Shown here: piece by piece, positions 24,890-34,829 of the stretch
How positions within the stretch are numbered: position 1 is the first letter of the stretch
How the letters are laid out: each line of letters begins with the position of its first letter
DNA from: Limnanthes douglasii subsp. nivea
Lineage: Eukaryota > Streptophyta > Magnoliopsida > Brassicales > Limnanthaceae
Assembly: GCA_036936605.1 (NCBI GenBank)
Contig: JAUPFV010000005.1
Location: 76,644,885 to 76,708,884 of the forward strand
DNA: 64,000 bases
Reading direction: 5' to 3'
Translations under genes and position numbers: made by a program
Notes under the pieces: model-generated
Seen by the model: only the letters and a program-made list of their open reading frames with translations
The model's database searches: none
What the model was told of the DNA's origin: nothing

Positions 24890-27278
24890 CATAGTGGTAC
24901 ATCACATGTCCTCCTGTTATGTCCTGATTTAAAACAACGGCTACAACGCAACTGGCTCGATGACACTTCTTCCCTAGAAAGAATCTGCTTTTTCCTTGGT
25001 CTTCCAGCTCGTCATTTAATGTTAGGAGAAAGAATAACCGGATCGTCAAAATCATTAGAGAATGATTTTTCACCAAAATCGGTTATTGCCAGTATGCTAA
25101 AGGAAAAAATATATCTATATTCCCCATCGTGAATAATGGCTCTACCAATGTCATATGATCTTCGTTAGTCGAAGTTATTGCCACTATAGCGTGAGGACAT
25201 AGAAAACACTCTTATTGCCAAGATCCACATGAACACTTAAAATCAAGCATGTTGACAACCATAACGGATTCATAATAAACTTCAAATGAACTTGTAGAAG
25301 ACTTAGATACCGCCCACGTTCGACCAATTAGAAAATTCTCCTTAAAGTGTTTATCGCACTCGGGGCACAAGTAACTATTCTAGCTAATCCCCTCATAATA
25401 ACGTCTTGAAATCTGAGTCATTAGCATGACTGTAATCTTGTCTATCATTTCCACAATTGGTAGATTCCAAAGCTTCTTAATCTGATTGTTAAAGGATTCG
25501 GGGGCTGATGATGCCATTGCACCATAACGTTTCTCTATAACAAAAGCCTGAGTATACTTTTCCGGAGGTAAATGGTCAACTAATTTATTTATCTTACCAT
25601 CGCCTCTACTTAAAAACTTAGAAAATCCGTGATTATAAAAAGTTCTGTTGTGGGAGCATAAACACAACTTTTAAACAACTTTAGCATCTTCTTTTTAAAT
25701 TCTCGGTTAGTGTATTCAATAGCAGACCTCAAATTGTTAAGGAGATGATATATACAATAAGCGTGAAAGCAGTTTGGGTAAACAAAAAAAAACCTCATTA
25801 ATAATAGCAGAGTGTCGGTGAGAAATAAAAGTTATTTGATGGTTTAACAAATGTAGTTTAAGGCTTTCCATAAACCACAACCGATTATCAGAATCTTCAC
25901 CACCAAAAATACCAAAAACAACGGGGAAAATACGTGCAACATATAAATATTTGGATGGAGTCCATCATTATTTTCTCAAAAGCACTTGTAGAAACTAGTG
26001 GTTACAAAATCAGGTGGTTAAAAATATCGGGGGGGTTAAGAATGACGTGGTGGCTCAGTTTTATAAATAAATCGCATTGGCAAAATCCCATGGTTAAAAA
26101 TTTATAGAAACCCGTCGTAAATCGCGTGATCTAGTGGTTTTAATAAACACAGTAAACCACAAAACTCAATAAGGGAAACAAACTAACCGTTACTGCCATC
26201 ATTTGCCACTACCGATAGAAACACACCTCCATGCTTGCCCGTTAAATAGGTACTATCCACATACAGCAATGGTCGACATGAGTGAAAGCCTTTAATACAC
26301 GATCCAAATGCTACAAAGCAACTCCTGAAGACATTACCAAAACCAACCTCCAAATGGCAATCAATAGTAATGTCTCGACTTTTTAATCGTTTGAAGTAAG
26401 CATTCAGCAAGCTAAATGAAGTATTACTATCTCCAAAACCTTCTATCCTTGCCTTCTCCAAAGCATTCCACGATAGACGTTAAGAGATTTCTAAACCATA
26501 GTCTTGTTTGATAGAAGGCTGAATATTTATCGCCGTTATGGCATGACATGTCCTAAATGATTCGTGTATTTCGTTGGCAATCAAATCAAATGTCAAATGC
26601 CTAATTTGTTTTTGGAAAAAACAAGGCTACATGTATGGCTTTCAACAAACCGCTTGATCATCATTAAACCGTTGTTGGAATTAATTAATGCATGAATTCG
26701 CCATTTACAACCACCAGAATCTTTGTTGACACAGTAAGAAGTGATCTTAGTAGTAGTATTATGCATATACTTGAAAGCAAAACCACGCTCTAAAGCATAT
26801 CAATATAACGCTAACCTTAGACCTGCTACACCATCAGCAAACGTTTGACTAACACCTGTGATAGCATCAACCCAACCAGTAGTAGCAAGATGTCTTTTTT
26901 TACTACCCAAATTGACTATACCATTACTATTCTCCCCACTTAATAGTTGATTCTGACAGGCTTCTCCCAAGCTTATACTAGGCTGTTTACGCACGTCATC
27001 CGACCTTTTATCAACCACTTGTTGTTCTATAAAGAAGCTACCGCTTTTCAGACGCTCAACATCAAGATTGACCACTAAACCCATGAAATCCGTTTAATTA
27101 TTAAACAAACAATTGTTTTGGTCACCGCATGAGTAGGTAATAGTATAGCTACCTCTAAGAAGATCATCCCATCTAATTTCAACATACTGTTGAGGAGTCT
27201 GAAAGTTTTCAAACTCTGTCAAAGGAAAAATTGATGTCTGGTGGCCAAATTTGAAGTACAAACTTTTGATTTAGACAT
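24890..27278 (-). pseudogene. MURA-type transposase of MULE A, decayed
   Basis: Starts at ATG 27276-27278 (MSKSKVC), shifts frame a few codons later (KFGHQTSIFPLTEFENF), and continues to LRGSYTITYSCGDQNNC, followed by a stop. Further blocks: the MuDR-type region at 26800-27084; the DDE core at 26183-26461 (LLYVDSTYLTGKHGG, first Asp kept); the next exon near 25800-25890, where the second catalytic Asp reads His (FISHRH); 25380-25667 with SAPESFNNQIKK (Glu kept); and a SWIM zinc motif near 25200-25260 (CSCGSWQ, stop, ECF). A CCHC remnant follows near 24900-24960. The same protein in MULE B is more complete. Catalytically dead. Confidence 0.8.
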
Positions 27279-27681
27279 TTGATTGCACTGCATGGTAAAA
27301 CAAATTTGATTAAAGAACGGTATAAAATATTTACTAGAATCGCGTGTATGTGTGAAACATTTAACTAGAACTCGCGGGATGTAAACAGGATCATGAATTA
27401 ATTGTATTAGAAATCACGTAATGAAAAACGCATGCAATAAATGTACGGAAATCGCTATCCATGTAAAGCCTAAAATCGTGTCATTACATAAAAACTAAAA
27501 TCGCGCAACGTGTTGAACATAACTACCGTGAAACAATACTACGATGTCTAGCTTAAAAGCGCGATTACCTGTTAATAACAATCACATCTTATCCAACACA
27601 AAAAACAAGCGAAAACCATGTATACGATTCCATTAATGATAGATTCAACAGAGCGCAAAACTACTGCAGTAACTTAGTTAT

Positions 27682-27684
<3 letters not shown>

Positions 27685-27727
<43 letters not shown>
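27685..27727. repeat. (AT)n microsatellite
   Basis: About 21 perfect AT dinucleotides in the 5' region of the MULE A transposase gene. Likely length-polymorphic. Confidence 0.95.
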
Positions 27728-27728
<1 letters not shown>

Positions 27729-29297
27729 CTAAAATCAGCTCAAGAACATGAAATCTATTAATGCTAAGAATTCGATACATGAAACAACAAAGCACGTAAC
27801 AGTTCATAAGGTACTGAGAAATTCAGAAATTAAAATCAATGGCGAAACCTTTGCATTAGTCGATAAAATTAACTTAAATGCAGCTTCACCAAGATGAAAA
27901 CAACGATATCGGATGAAAACGTAACCTGAAGTCGAAAATAAAGAGTTTTATGGTTTGAAGCTTCAATGGAGGTACTGAATTAATTTTGGCAGCATAAAAC
28001 GCAACGATGAACGCCTAACAGGCCGGAAAATAGACTAGGAATGGCTTCGAGATGAGAGACGGTGAACTGGGGATGAATTTGCCATAAAATAGTCGTCTGT
28101 AAGGGTAGGTCAGGTTTCTTTGAAAATATTATGGTATATAGTAAGACGAATTCAAATTTTGAATTTTGGGTGGAAAATACAATGACCAATATATGAGGGT
28201 AGCTTAGGGATAAAATAAAAATGAGATGTTGTAAGGGAGTTATTTTGGTGAAAAGGGTGTTTAGTAGACATAGAATATAGTTGGAGTACTAAATGATAAT
28301 AAGATTCCTTAAAAGATACTTAATGTGACATTTTCTATTTTTTTAATAATATAACATGTATTTCAATATATCTAAAAAATAAGATTTTAATTATATGGTT
28401 TTATTTTAAAAATCGAGATCGATTTAAAATCGAATAAATAAAAGGGAAATGACATACTAAGTACCTTTTAGGCAAACCTATTACAACGTAGTACCCAAAA
28501 ATGGGTTAATGCTCACTTAATACCCATCTCATTAAACATATCCACTTCTAATACCTTTTCTTTTTTTAATACCAAGATTACCCTCAACCTAGTATATAAG
28601 GTTCAATTTGTGAAAAAAGGGCCCCTTTTGGCTTCAGCACCTTCTTTATTACTTTTGAATTTTGAATTTTGAATTTATTACCCCATTTCTCTCTCCTCTC
28701 TCCTAACCTAACAAACAACCCATTTTTCAAGAACGTCTGTTCATTTCAAAAATCGTAGGCTGATCACACCAGCTCCGGCGACACTATTGAACCACCGGCT
28801 ACACATCGTAACCACCGGCAAGGAAGGTAAACACCTTCGAAGAGGCTTCCGATCACCGACGAAAGCTGGAATACACGGTTCGACGACGACTCTAACAGAG
28901 ACAGCTGCCTAGCTCCGTCATCTGTGAAAAGGCTCAGCCTCCTAGCTCCGATTTTGCTTCGTTTCTCAGCCTCCTAGACCACCGTTTATCAACCGGCTAA
29001 CCACTATTATCGGAGCACGACGTTACAGCTTTCAGGTCAGTATCGGACCTGAGTTTTCAGTTTCAAAATAGTTTTCCATTTTCGAGATCGATTCTAGACT
29101 CTCATATAATGTACGTTAATGGCAGGAAACCTATTACTATCTGCTTCAGGTCGATTCAAAGCTTCCATACCGGCTCCGATAACATTCCGGTGAGAAATTT
29201 CATTTTTCCACCTCTGTTTTTAAACCCTGCGATTTGTATGGTTACACTTTGCGATTTGTCGCCTGCAATTGTACGTTTGAGGTTGCTAGATCACTGC

Positions 29298-29840
29298 ATA
29301 CACCCTGATATGTTAGATGTGTTGGAAGATATCCCCTGACTGCATACACCCTGATATGTTAGTTATGACAGGTTGCTATATGTGTTGAAAAATAGACCAT
29401 GACTCCATATACCCTTATAGTTTAGGTACGCGATATTGCTAGATGTTTTTCAACCAAATCCCCTGCCTGCATACACCCTGATATGTTAGCTATAATAGTT
29501 TGCTAGATGTTTTGGATAATAGACCATGACTCCATATACCCTGATAGTTTAGTTATGACAGTTTGCTATATGTGTTCAAAACTAGACCACGTATCCATAT
29601 TCCCTGATATGTTAGTTAGTGGATATTGCTAAATGTTTCCAACCATTTCCTCTTCCTGCAGACACCCTGATATGTTAGCTATAATAGGTTGCTATATGTG
29701 TTGGAAAACAGACCAAGAGTCCATATACCCTGATAGTTTAGTTATGACAGTTTGCTATATGTGTTGAAAAATAGACCACGATGCATATACCCTGATATGT
29801 TAGTTACAGTATATTGCTAGATATGTTCAACCATTCACTA
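29298..29840 (+). repeat. 63-bp tandem repeat with trimer higher-order structure
   Basis: Nine copies of a unit containing CCCTGATA..TTAG and TTGCTA.ATGT, with the CCCTGATA word at about 29302, 29348, 29411, 29476, 29539, 29602, 29665, 29728 and 29790. Copies three units apart are most alike (for example 29411/29602/29790 and 29539/29728), giving a ~189-bp trimer. It sits in the probable 5' intron of the transposase gene (donor candidate at 29036, acceptor just before 29910). Confidence 0.8.
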
Positions 29841-29916
29841 ATATCAGTAACACATTCAGCTATTCTACACCAACGTTAAACAAACTAACCAAAACTCTTA
29901 TAATTCAGGGTACACA

Positions 29917-32278
29917 ATGTCGAAACCAAAAGTTTGCATTTTCAAATTTGGTACGGAAACAGCTATTGTTCCGCTGTCCGAATTCGAAAACTTCGAGTCT
30001 TTTCAACAGTACGTTGAGAAAACATGGCAAGGGCTTGTTAGAGGCAACTACAGCATTACGTACTCTTGCGATGCTCAGAATAATTGTATGTTTAATAAGG
30101 AGACCGATTTTATTGGTTTGGAATGTTACCTTGATGTTGAGCATCTGAAGAGTGTTAGTTTTCTTATCGAAGAACATGTTGCTGATAAAGGCTCCGCCAT
30201 TAAACGTAAACAATCTGTTCAACTGTTCGAAGAATCCTCTCATATGCAACGAACTAGCGGTGAAAGCAGTAGCTGTTTGGCCATTTCAACCCCCAAAAAA
30301 AGACATCTAGCTACAACGGGATGGGCATAAGCTATCATCGGTGTTGGACAGTCGTTTCCAGATGGTGCTCAAGGTCTGAGGTTATCCTTATCCCGTTATG
30401 CATTAGAGAACGTTTTTGTGTTTAGGTACATGCACAATACCTTTAGCAAGATCACCGTTTATTGTGTAAACAAAGATTCGGACGGCTGCAAATGGAGGCT
30501 TTACGCTTCTGTTGATTCTAAGACCGGTTTGACGACAATTAAAAGATTTGTCAGTACCCATACGTGCAGTCCCGTATTCACAAAGAAGAAAATCAGGCAT
30601 CTGTCGTCCGATTTGATTGCTGATGAAATTCACGATTCTCTACGGAACTGCCAATCCGTTACAGCTAAGACTATACAGACCACCATCAAGAAAGACTATG
30701 GTTTAGACGTTTCATATCGTCTATCTTGGAATGCGTTGGAGAAGGCCTGTCGTGTTGTATTTGGAGATAGCAATACCATACTTTAAGAGACTAAAGAGCC
30801 GTGACATCACTACGGACTGTCATCTGGATTTGGCTCCCGGTAATGTTTTTCGTCACTGTTTTATAGCGTTTGGGGCGTGTCTTCAGGGTTTCCATTCGTG
30901 CCGCCCTCTACTGTACGTTGACGGAACCCACCTAACAGGGAAGCATGGTGGCGTGTTGCTTTCAGCAGTGGCAAAAGATGGAAACAACGGTCAGTACATG
31001 TTTCCCTATACATTTAATCCGGTAGATAGGTTAACATAGTTTGCGATTTATTTAAATTGTCTGATAGATTATGTTACCTACCCTGCTATTTTAGTTATTA
31101 TTGAGTGCTACTTGATGAGGCACTGTCTGATAGATTAGGTTACATACACTGTTCTATGTTTATTATTACACAGGCGACCTTAATGTAGTTCTGTTAATGT
31201 AGTTCTGTTTTTAAGCTGTACCTTTCCCGTTTCAGGTCTCTTCCCCGTAGCTTTTGGTATATTTGGTAGTGAAGACTCAGACAATTGGTTTTGGTTTTTG
31301 GAAAGTTTAAAACCTCATCTGTTAGGGCGCCAAATAACTTTCATTTCAGACCGCCATGCTGGTATTATTAGCGCTGTCGCAACTCTTTATCCTACTGACT
31401 ACCACACTTATTGCATCTTCCATCTTATCCAGAACTTGACTAAAGCTCTTGAACACACTAACAGAGTCTACAAACAAAATATGCTAGTGATGTTTAAGAG
31501 CTGTGCTTATGCCCCTACGGTGGAACTTTTTAATGAACGTTTTGGTCAGCTTTTGCGCCAAGGCGGTGAGCGTATTGGCAACTTTGTAAGAAATCTGCCA
31601 CCAGAAAAATTGGCTCAGGCATATGTCAAAGGCAAACGGTATGGGGCGATGACATCAACCGCTGTTGAATCGTTCAATTCCCAGATTAAAAAGTTGTGCC
31701 ATCTGCCTATAGTTGAATTAATCGACCGGATTAGAGCTCTTCTGATGACTCAAATGTCTCGACGTTTAGGAGAGGGCCTGAGTTGGAACACACATTTGTA
31801 CCCCGAATATGACAAGATGTTCAAAGAGAATGTACAATGCAGTCGGACATGGTTAGTTCGCAAGTCTTCTGCCGCTTATTTTGAGGTTTTATCGGACCCA
31901 GTCTTGGTGGTCAACATACTTGATTTCAAATGCACATGCGGCTCTTGGCAGCAAGAATGTTTCCCATGCGCTCATGCGTTGGCTGCAATTGCATCTCTAA
32001 ACGAGGATCCTATGACGTTGGTTGAGCCGTTTTTCACTACCCAAAATTACCGGTTCAGCTATTCATTTAACATACCGGCTATAACAGAGTTTGGTGAATC
32101 CAGTACTGCAGATTGTGATGGAGAGCCCGTGGTGCTGCCCCCGAACGTTAAAAGACGACCTGGGCGTCCGAGGAAAAAGTGTATTCCATCAAGAGGTGAA
32201 GTTTCCAGCAGCCAGTCCCGTTGTGGTCGATGTTTCAAATCGGGGCATAATAGGAGGTCATGTGATCCTCCGTTCTAA
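29917..32278 (+). pseudogene. MURA-type transposase of MULE B, nearly intact
   Basis: Exon 1 runs 29917-30989 and exon 2 31236-32278; intron donor G|GTCAGT, acceptor TTTCAG, joined as NNG-LFPVAF. N-terminal PB1/MuDR-like region (residues 1-110) and DNA-binding region (30418-30720, CKWRLYASVD) come first. The DDE core has VDGTHLTGKHGG, SDRHAGI and AVESFNSQIKK, so all three acidic residues are present. The SWIM motif is CTCGSWQQECFPCAH; the CCHC knuckle CGRCFKSGHNRRSC lies at the end after an RRPGRPRKK stretch. Two lesions: TAA at 30328-30330, where MULE A has Asp, and a small frameshifting deletion near 30775 (MULE A has extra residues there). Without these it would be a standard autonomous MULE transposase. 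Confidence 0.9.
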
Positions 32279-32310
32279 ACATTATTTACCGACTTTTTTG
32301 TAACATTTTA

Positions 32311-32870
32311 CATCTCAAGGATAAGCACTCCTTATCTTTCGACTTATGTTTTTGTGCACTTTTAACATTGACATGTACCATGTCTGTTTGTTTCTGACTC
32401 TGATATCTATTCATGTATACATTGCTATATATGCTGTTATACTCTGATAGCCACCCGATTCAACATTGATAGATACTGGATTTTACATCTAACAGATACA
32501 TCAAAGTATGTTTTCTGTTTTGGTGTACATCCATTTGATACTTTACTTACATTTGTTCACGAGGTCTTTTACATCTTCCATGCCTGATTCATCTCAAAGA
32601 TAAGCACTAAGTACCTTTCGACTTATGTTTTTCTACACTTTTAACATTGACATGTAACATGTCTGTTTGGTGCAGACTCTGATATCTATTAAGAGCTACA
32701 TTGCTATACACGGTGTTATACTATGATAGACAAACTATGTAACATTGATAGATCGTGGATTCTACATCTGACAGATACATCAATTTATGTTTTCTGTTTC
32801 GCTGTACGTCCATCTGATACCTTTCTTACATTTGTTCACGAGGTTCTTTACATCTTCCCTGCCTGATTCA
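32311..32870. repeat. 279-bp tandem duplication
   Basis: 32311-32589 and 32590-32870 are direct copies, both starting CATCTCAA.GATAAGCAC and ending GCCTGATTC. Each contains an ATTGATAGAT motif and several TGATA words. Lies just after the transposase stop. Confidence 0.85.
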
Positions 32871-33300
32871 TCTCGTTATTTAATAGCCAGATATATTGAT
32901 GACATAAAATATGACATAAACAGTGGTTGATATATAAGGTAGCTTACATCTTATACATTAGGTCTACATAAACTGTTCTTTTAATGTTACCATAACTCTT
33001 GATATGTTAGTTTTCATACAATGCGATTCTGTGAAATAACTGCAAGTAAAACTGCTTCCGTCAACTACAACATATCATATCATATCATACCAGTTTAAGC
33101 TAGAGAATGGAAAATGCAATCAAACGTTAACATTAAAATCAGTAACTGCTACAGATCTTCCAAATACACCAACCCTGTCAAAAAATGAGACTACTGCACA
33201 AGGTTGGTGAAAGTTACAGTCCAAAAAAAGCATAAACAAACATTAAAAATAACAAAATATAAACCAACAGTTCCATGAAACTACATCGACATGTTCAAAC

Positions 33301-33687
33301 CTAGTCAGAATCATCTCCATCAGATCCCTCCTCCTCTTCTTCTTCTTCTTCTTCTTCATCTTCCTCGTCTTCTTCGTCTTCAGAAGCCACGTCGTCTGCG
33401 TCCTCTGAATCATCGTCGTCTTCTTCTTCAACCCCCAAACTGCTCCTGCACCTTTTCCATTTTGGAAGTTTTTCATCCTCAGACTGATAGCTGTTGTCCA
33501 ACGACCATGAATCCCATGAACCATAAGGGTCTTCTTGGTCCTCAGACCAAACGGACCAGGTGTCTTCTTCATCATCGGAGTACTCCGATGTTGTTGTTCG
33601 CTTGTAAGCCTTGGGGTCTGCATAGTGGTCACTTGACCACCCGTCGTCGCCGGAGTTAGGTGGTGAGAAAGGTGAGGAAGGTGCCAT
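33301..33687 (-). CDS. Small acidic protein of MULE B
   Basis: 128 codons, intact, start ATG at 33687. N-terminus rich in Ser, Pro and Trp (MAPSSPFSPPNSGDDGW, later DTWSVWSEDQEDPYGSWDSW), a short basic patch (KLPKWKRCRS), then a C-terminal tail almost entirely Glu and Asp. A TATA box at 33781-33793 supports the start. It is convergent with the transposase gene and lies upstream of no other frame, so it looks like its own transcription unit. MULE A has a matching gene at 23504. No known domain; a role in chromatin or as a partner of the element's other proteins is conjecture. Confidence 0.6.
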   Translation of the reverse strand: MAPSSPFSPPNSGDDGWSSDHYADPKAYKRTTTSEYSDDEEDTWSVWSEDQEDPYGSWDSWSLDNSYQSEDEKLPKWKRCRSSLGVEEEDDDDSEDADDVASEDEEDEEDEEEEEEEEEEGSDGDDSD

Positions 33688-33780
33688 TTTCGAAGGTGGT
33701 TAGGTTTCAACTAAGGCTAGAGGTTCTGGTTGTTTTTTGCTTTGCAGGGAAGTGTGTGAGGAATAGGTTCAAATATCACC

Positions 33781-33793
33781 CTCTATTTATAGC
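33781..33793 (-). promoter_or_regulatory. TATA box of the MULE B acidic-protein gene
   Basis: GCTATAAATAGAG on the minus strand, a near-consensus plant TATA box, about 95 bp before the ATG at 33687. Confidence 0.65.
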
Positions 33794-34817
33794 AAAACAC
33801 AATGCCCAAGGCTGAGTCCCATTAAGCAACCATACTTACTTTCACAAATTTAATGGCACACGTATATTTAATGCATGTAATCATTCAAGTCCATCTACCA
33901 TTGTCTTTTCAACTTCATTCTAACCAATAGGTTTAACACATTAACTTCTAATGAGTAATTGGTGTGGTTAAAAGTCCTTTCAAAAAATTAATTTTACTCA
34001 TCTACCAATAACCATATCCTCCAGTCCATATATATATTTCGTGCATCACTAATATGTTATATGAGATTTACGAGTAATTTACAATGGTAGATAAATTATA
34101 TTTAAAATTTAAAACCTATTTGGTCTAGATAATTAGTCTGACAGATATGTAAAAGTCAACTATATGATTCGTAACAAAAAAATTTAACATGTGGACATCC
34201 ATTTCTAGTAGATAATTATTCTGAAAGATATGGAGTTCGTACTACGATAGATGCTTTATTAAACCCCGATAGATAAACTGGTAGACATTGCTATGTATTT
34301 GGATATAAGTATTATAGGTAGTTTATTAAATCTCTGATATGTAATAAGGTAGCCATTGCGATATAATTTACTATTACTCTGTCATATTTAGAACATAAAA
34401 AATACTAGAGACATCTGCCCAGAGATGAAATTGATTCATGCAACAAATGGGGGATATGCCAAGGTAGTTTATAAAAATATTTGGCCTACATATTTACTTG
34501 AGTTTAAACCTGATTAAAAAAGAATTTCTTATAGATCTACATACACCACCTGTTTATTATTCTGATAGTTAAGCAAGTAGACATTGATAGATGTTTAGTT
34601 CAAGAATGATTGGTAATAATAAAAACTTTGATAACAACTTGAAAACTACTATGAAGGATACAACATATATAAATTAGTAGATGCAACACTGAATGATGTA
34701 ACAGTGATGTGAAAATGTGTGTTTACACCTGAGTTTTCTACTACCAACAGAAATCATATTAGTTGTCTAATTCACCCATTGCTAATATATCCGAATCATA
34801 CAAATGGGTACCAAAAA
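33794..34817. other. MULE B noncoding spacer
   Basis: AT-rich, no coding frame. Contains GATAGAT words near 34250 and 34265 and related TGATAT/GATAG words, continuing the element's private motif. Confidence 0.55.
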
Positions 34818-34829
34818 ATAAATTACATA

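Larger units (their letters stand above)
15606..28336 (-). mobile_element. MULE A: VANDAL-like Mutator element with transposase, Ulp1-like and acidic-protein genes
   Basis: The element is about 12.7 kb. Ends AGAAAAAACT and (reverse complement) AGAAAATGTC share only the first bases and then loose similarity, i.e. almost no inverted repeat, as in non-TIR MULEs. The flanks share ATTTTTTT (left 15598-15605, right 28337-28344), compatible with an 8-9 bp duplication but in a T-run, so the exact ends may shift. Transposase reads on the minus strand; the Ulp1-like and acidic genes read on the plus strand. Every gene carries stops. AAATCGCG-type motifs fill the noncoding DNA. It inserted 15 bp inside the kinase intron. 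Confidence 0.8.

Noticed and set aside
33243..33710. Overlapping long ORFs on both strands of the acidic gene
   Set aside because: GAA/TTC-rich DNA gives open frames in several phases; only the minus frame from 33687 has a TATA box and a counterpart in MULE A.
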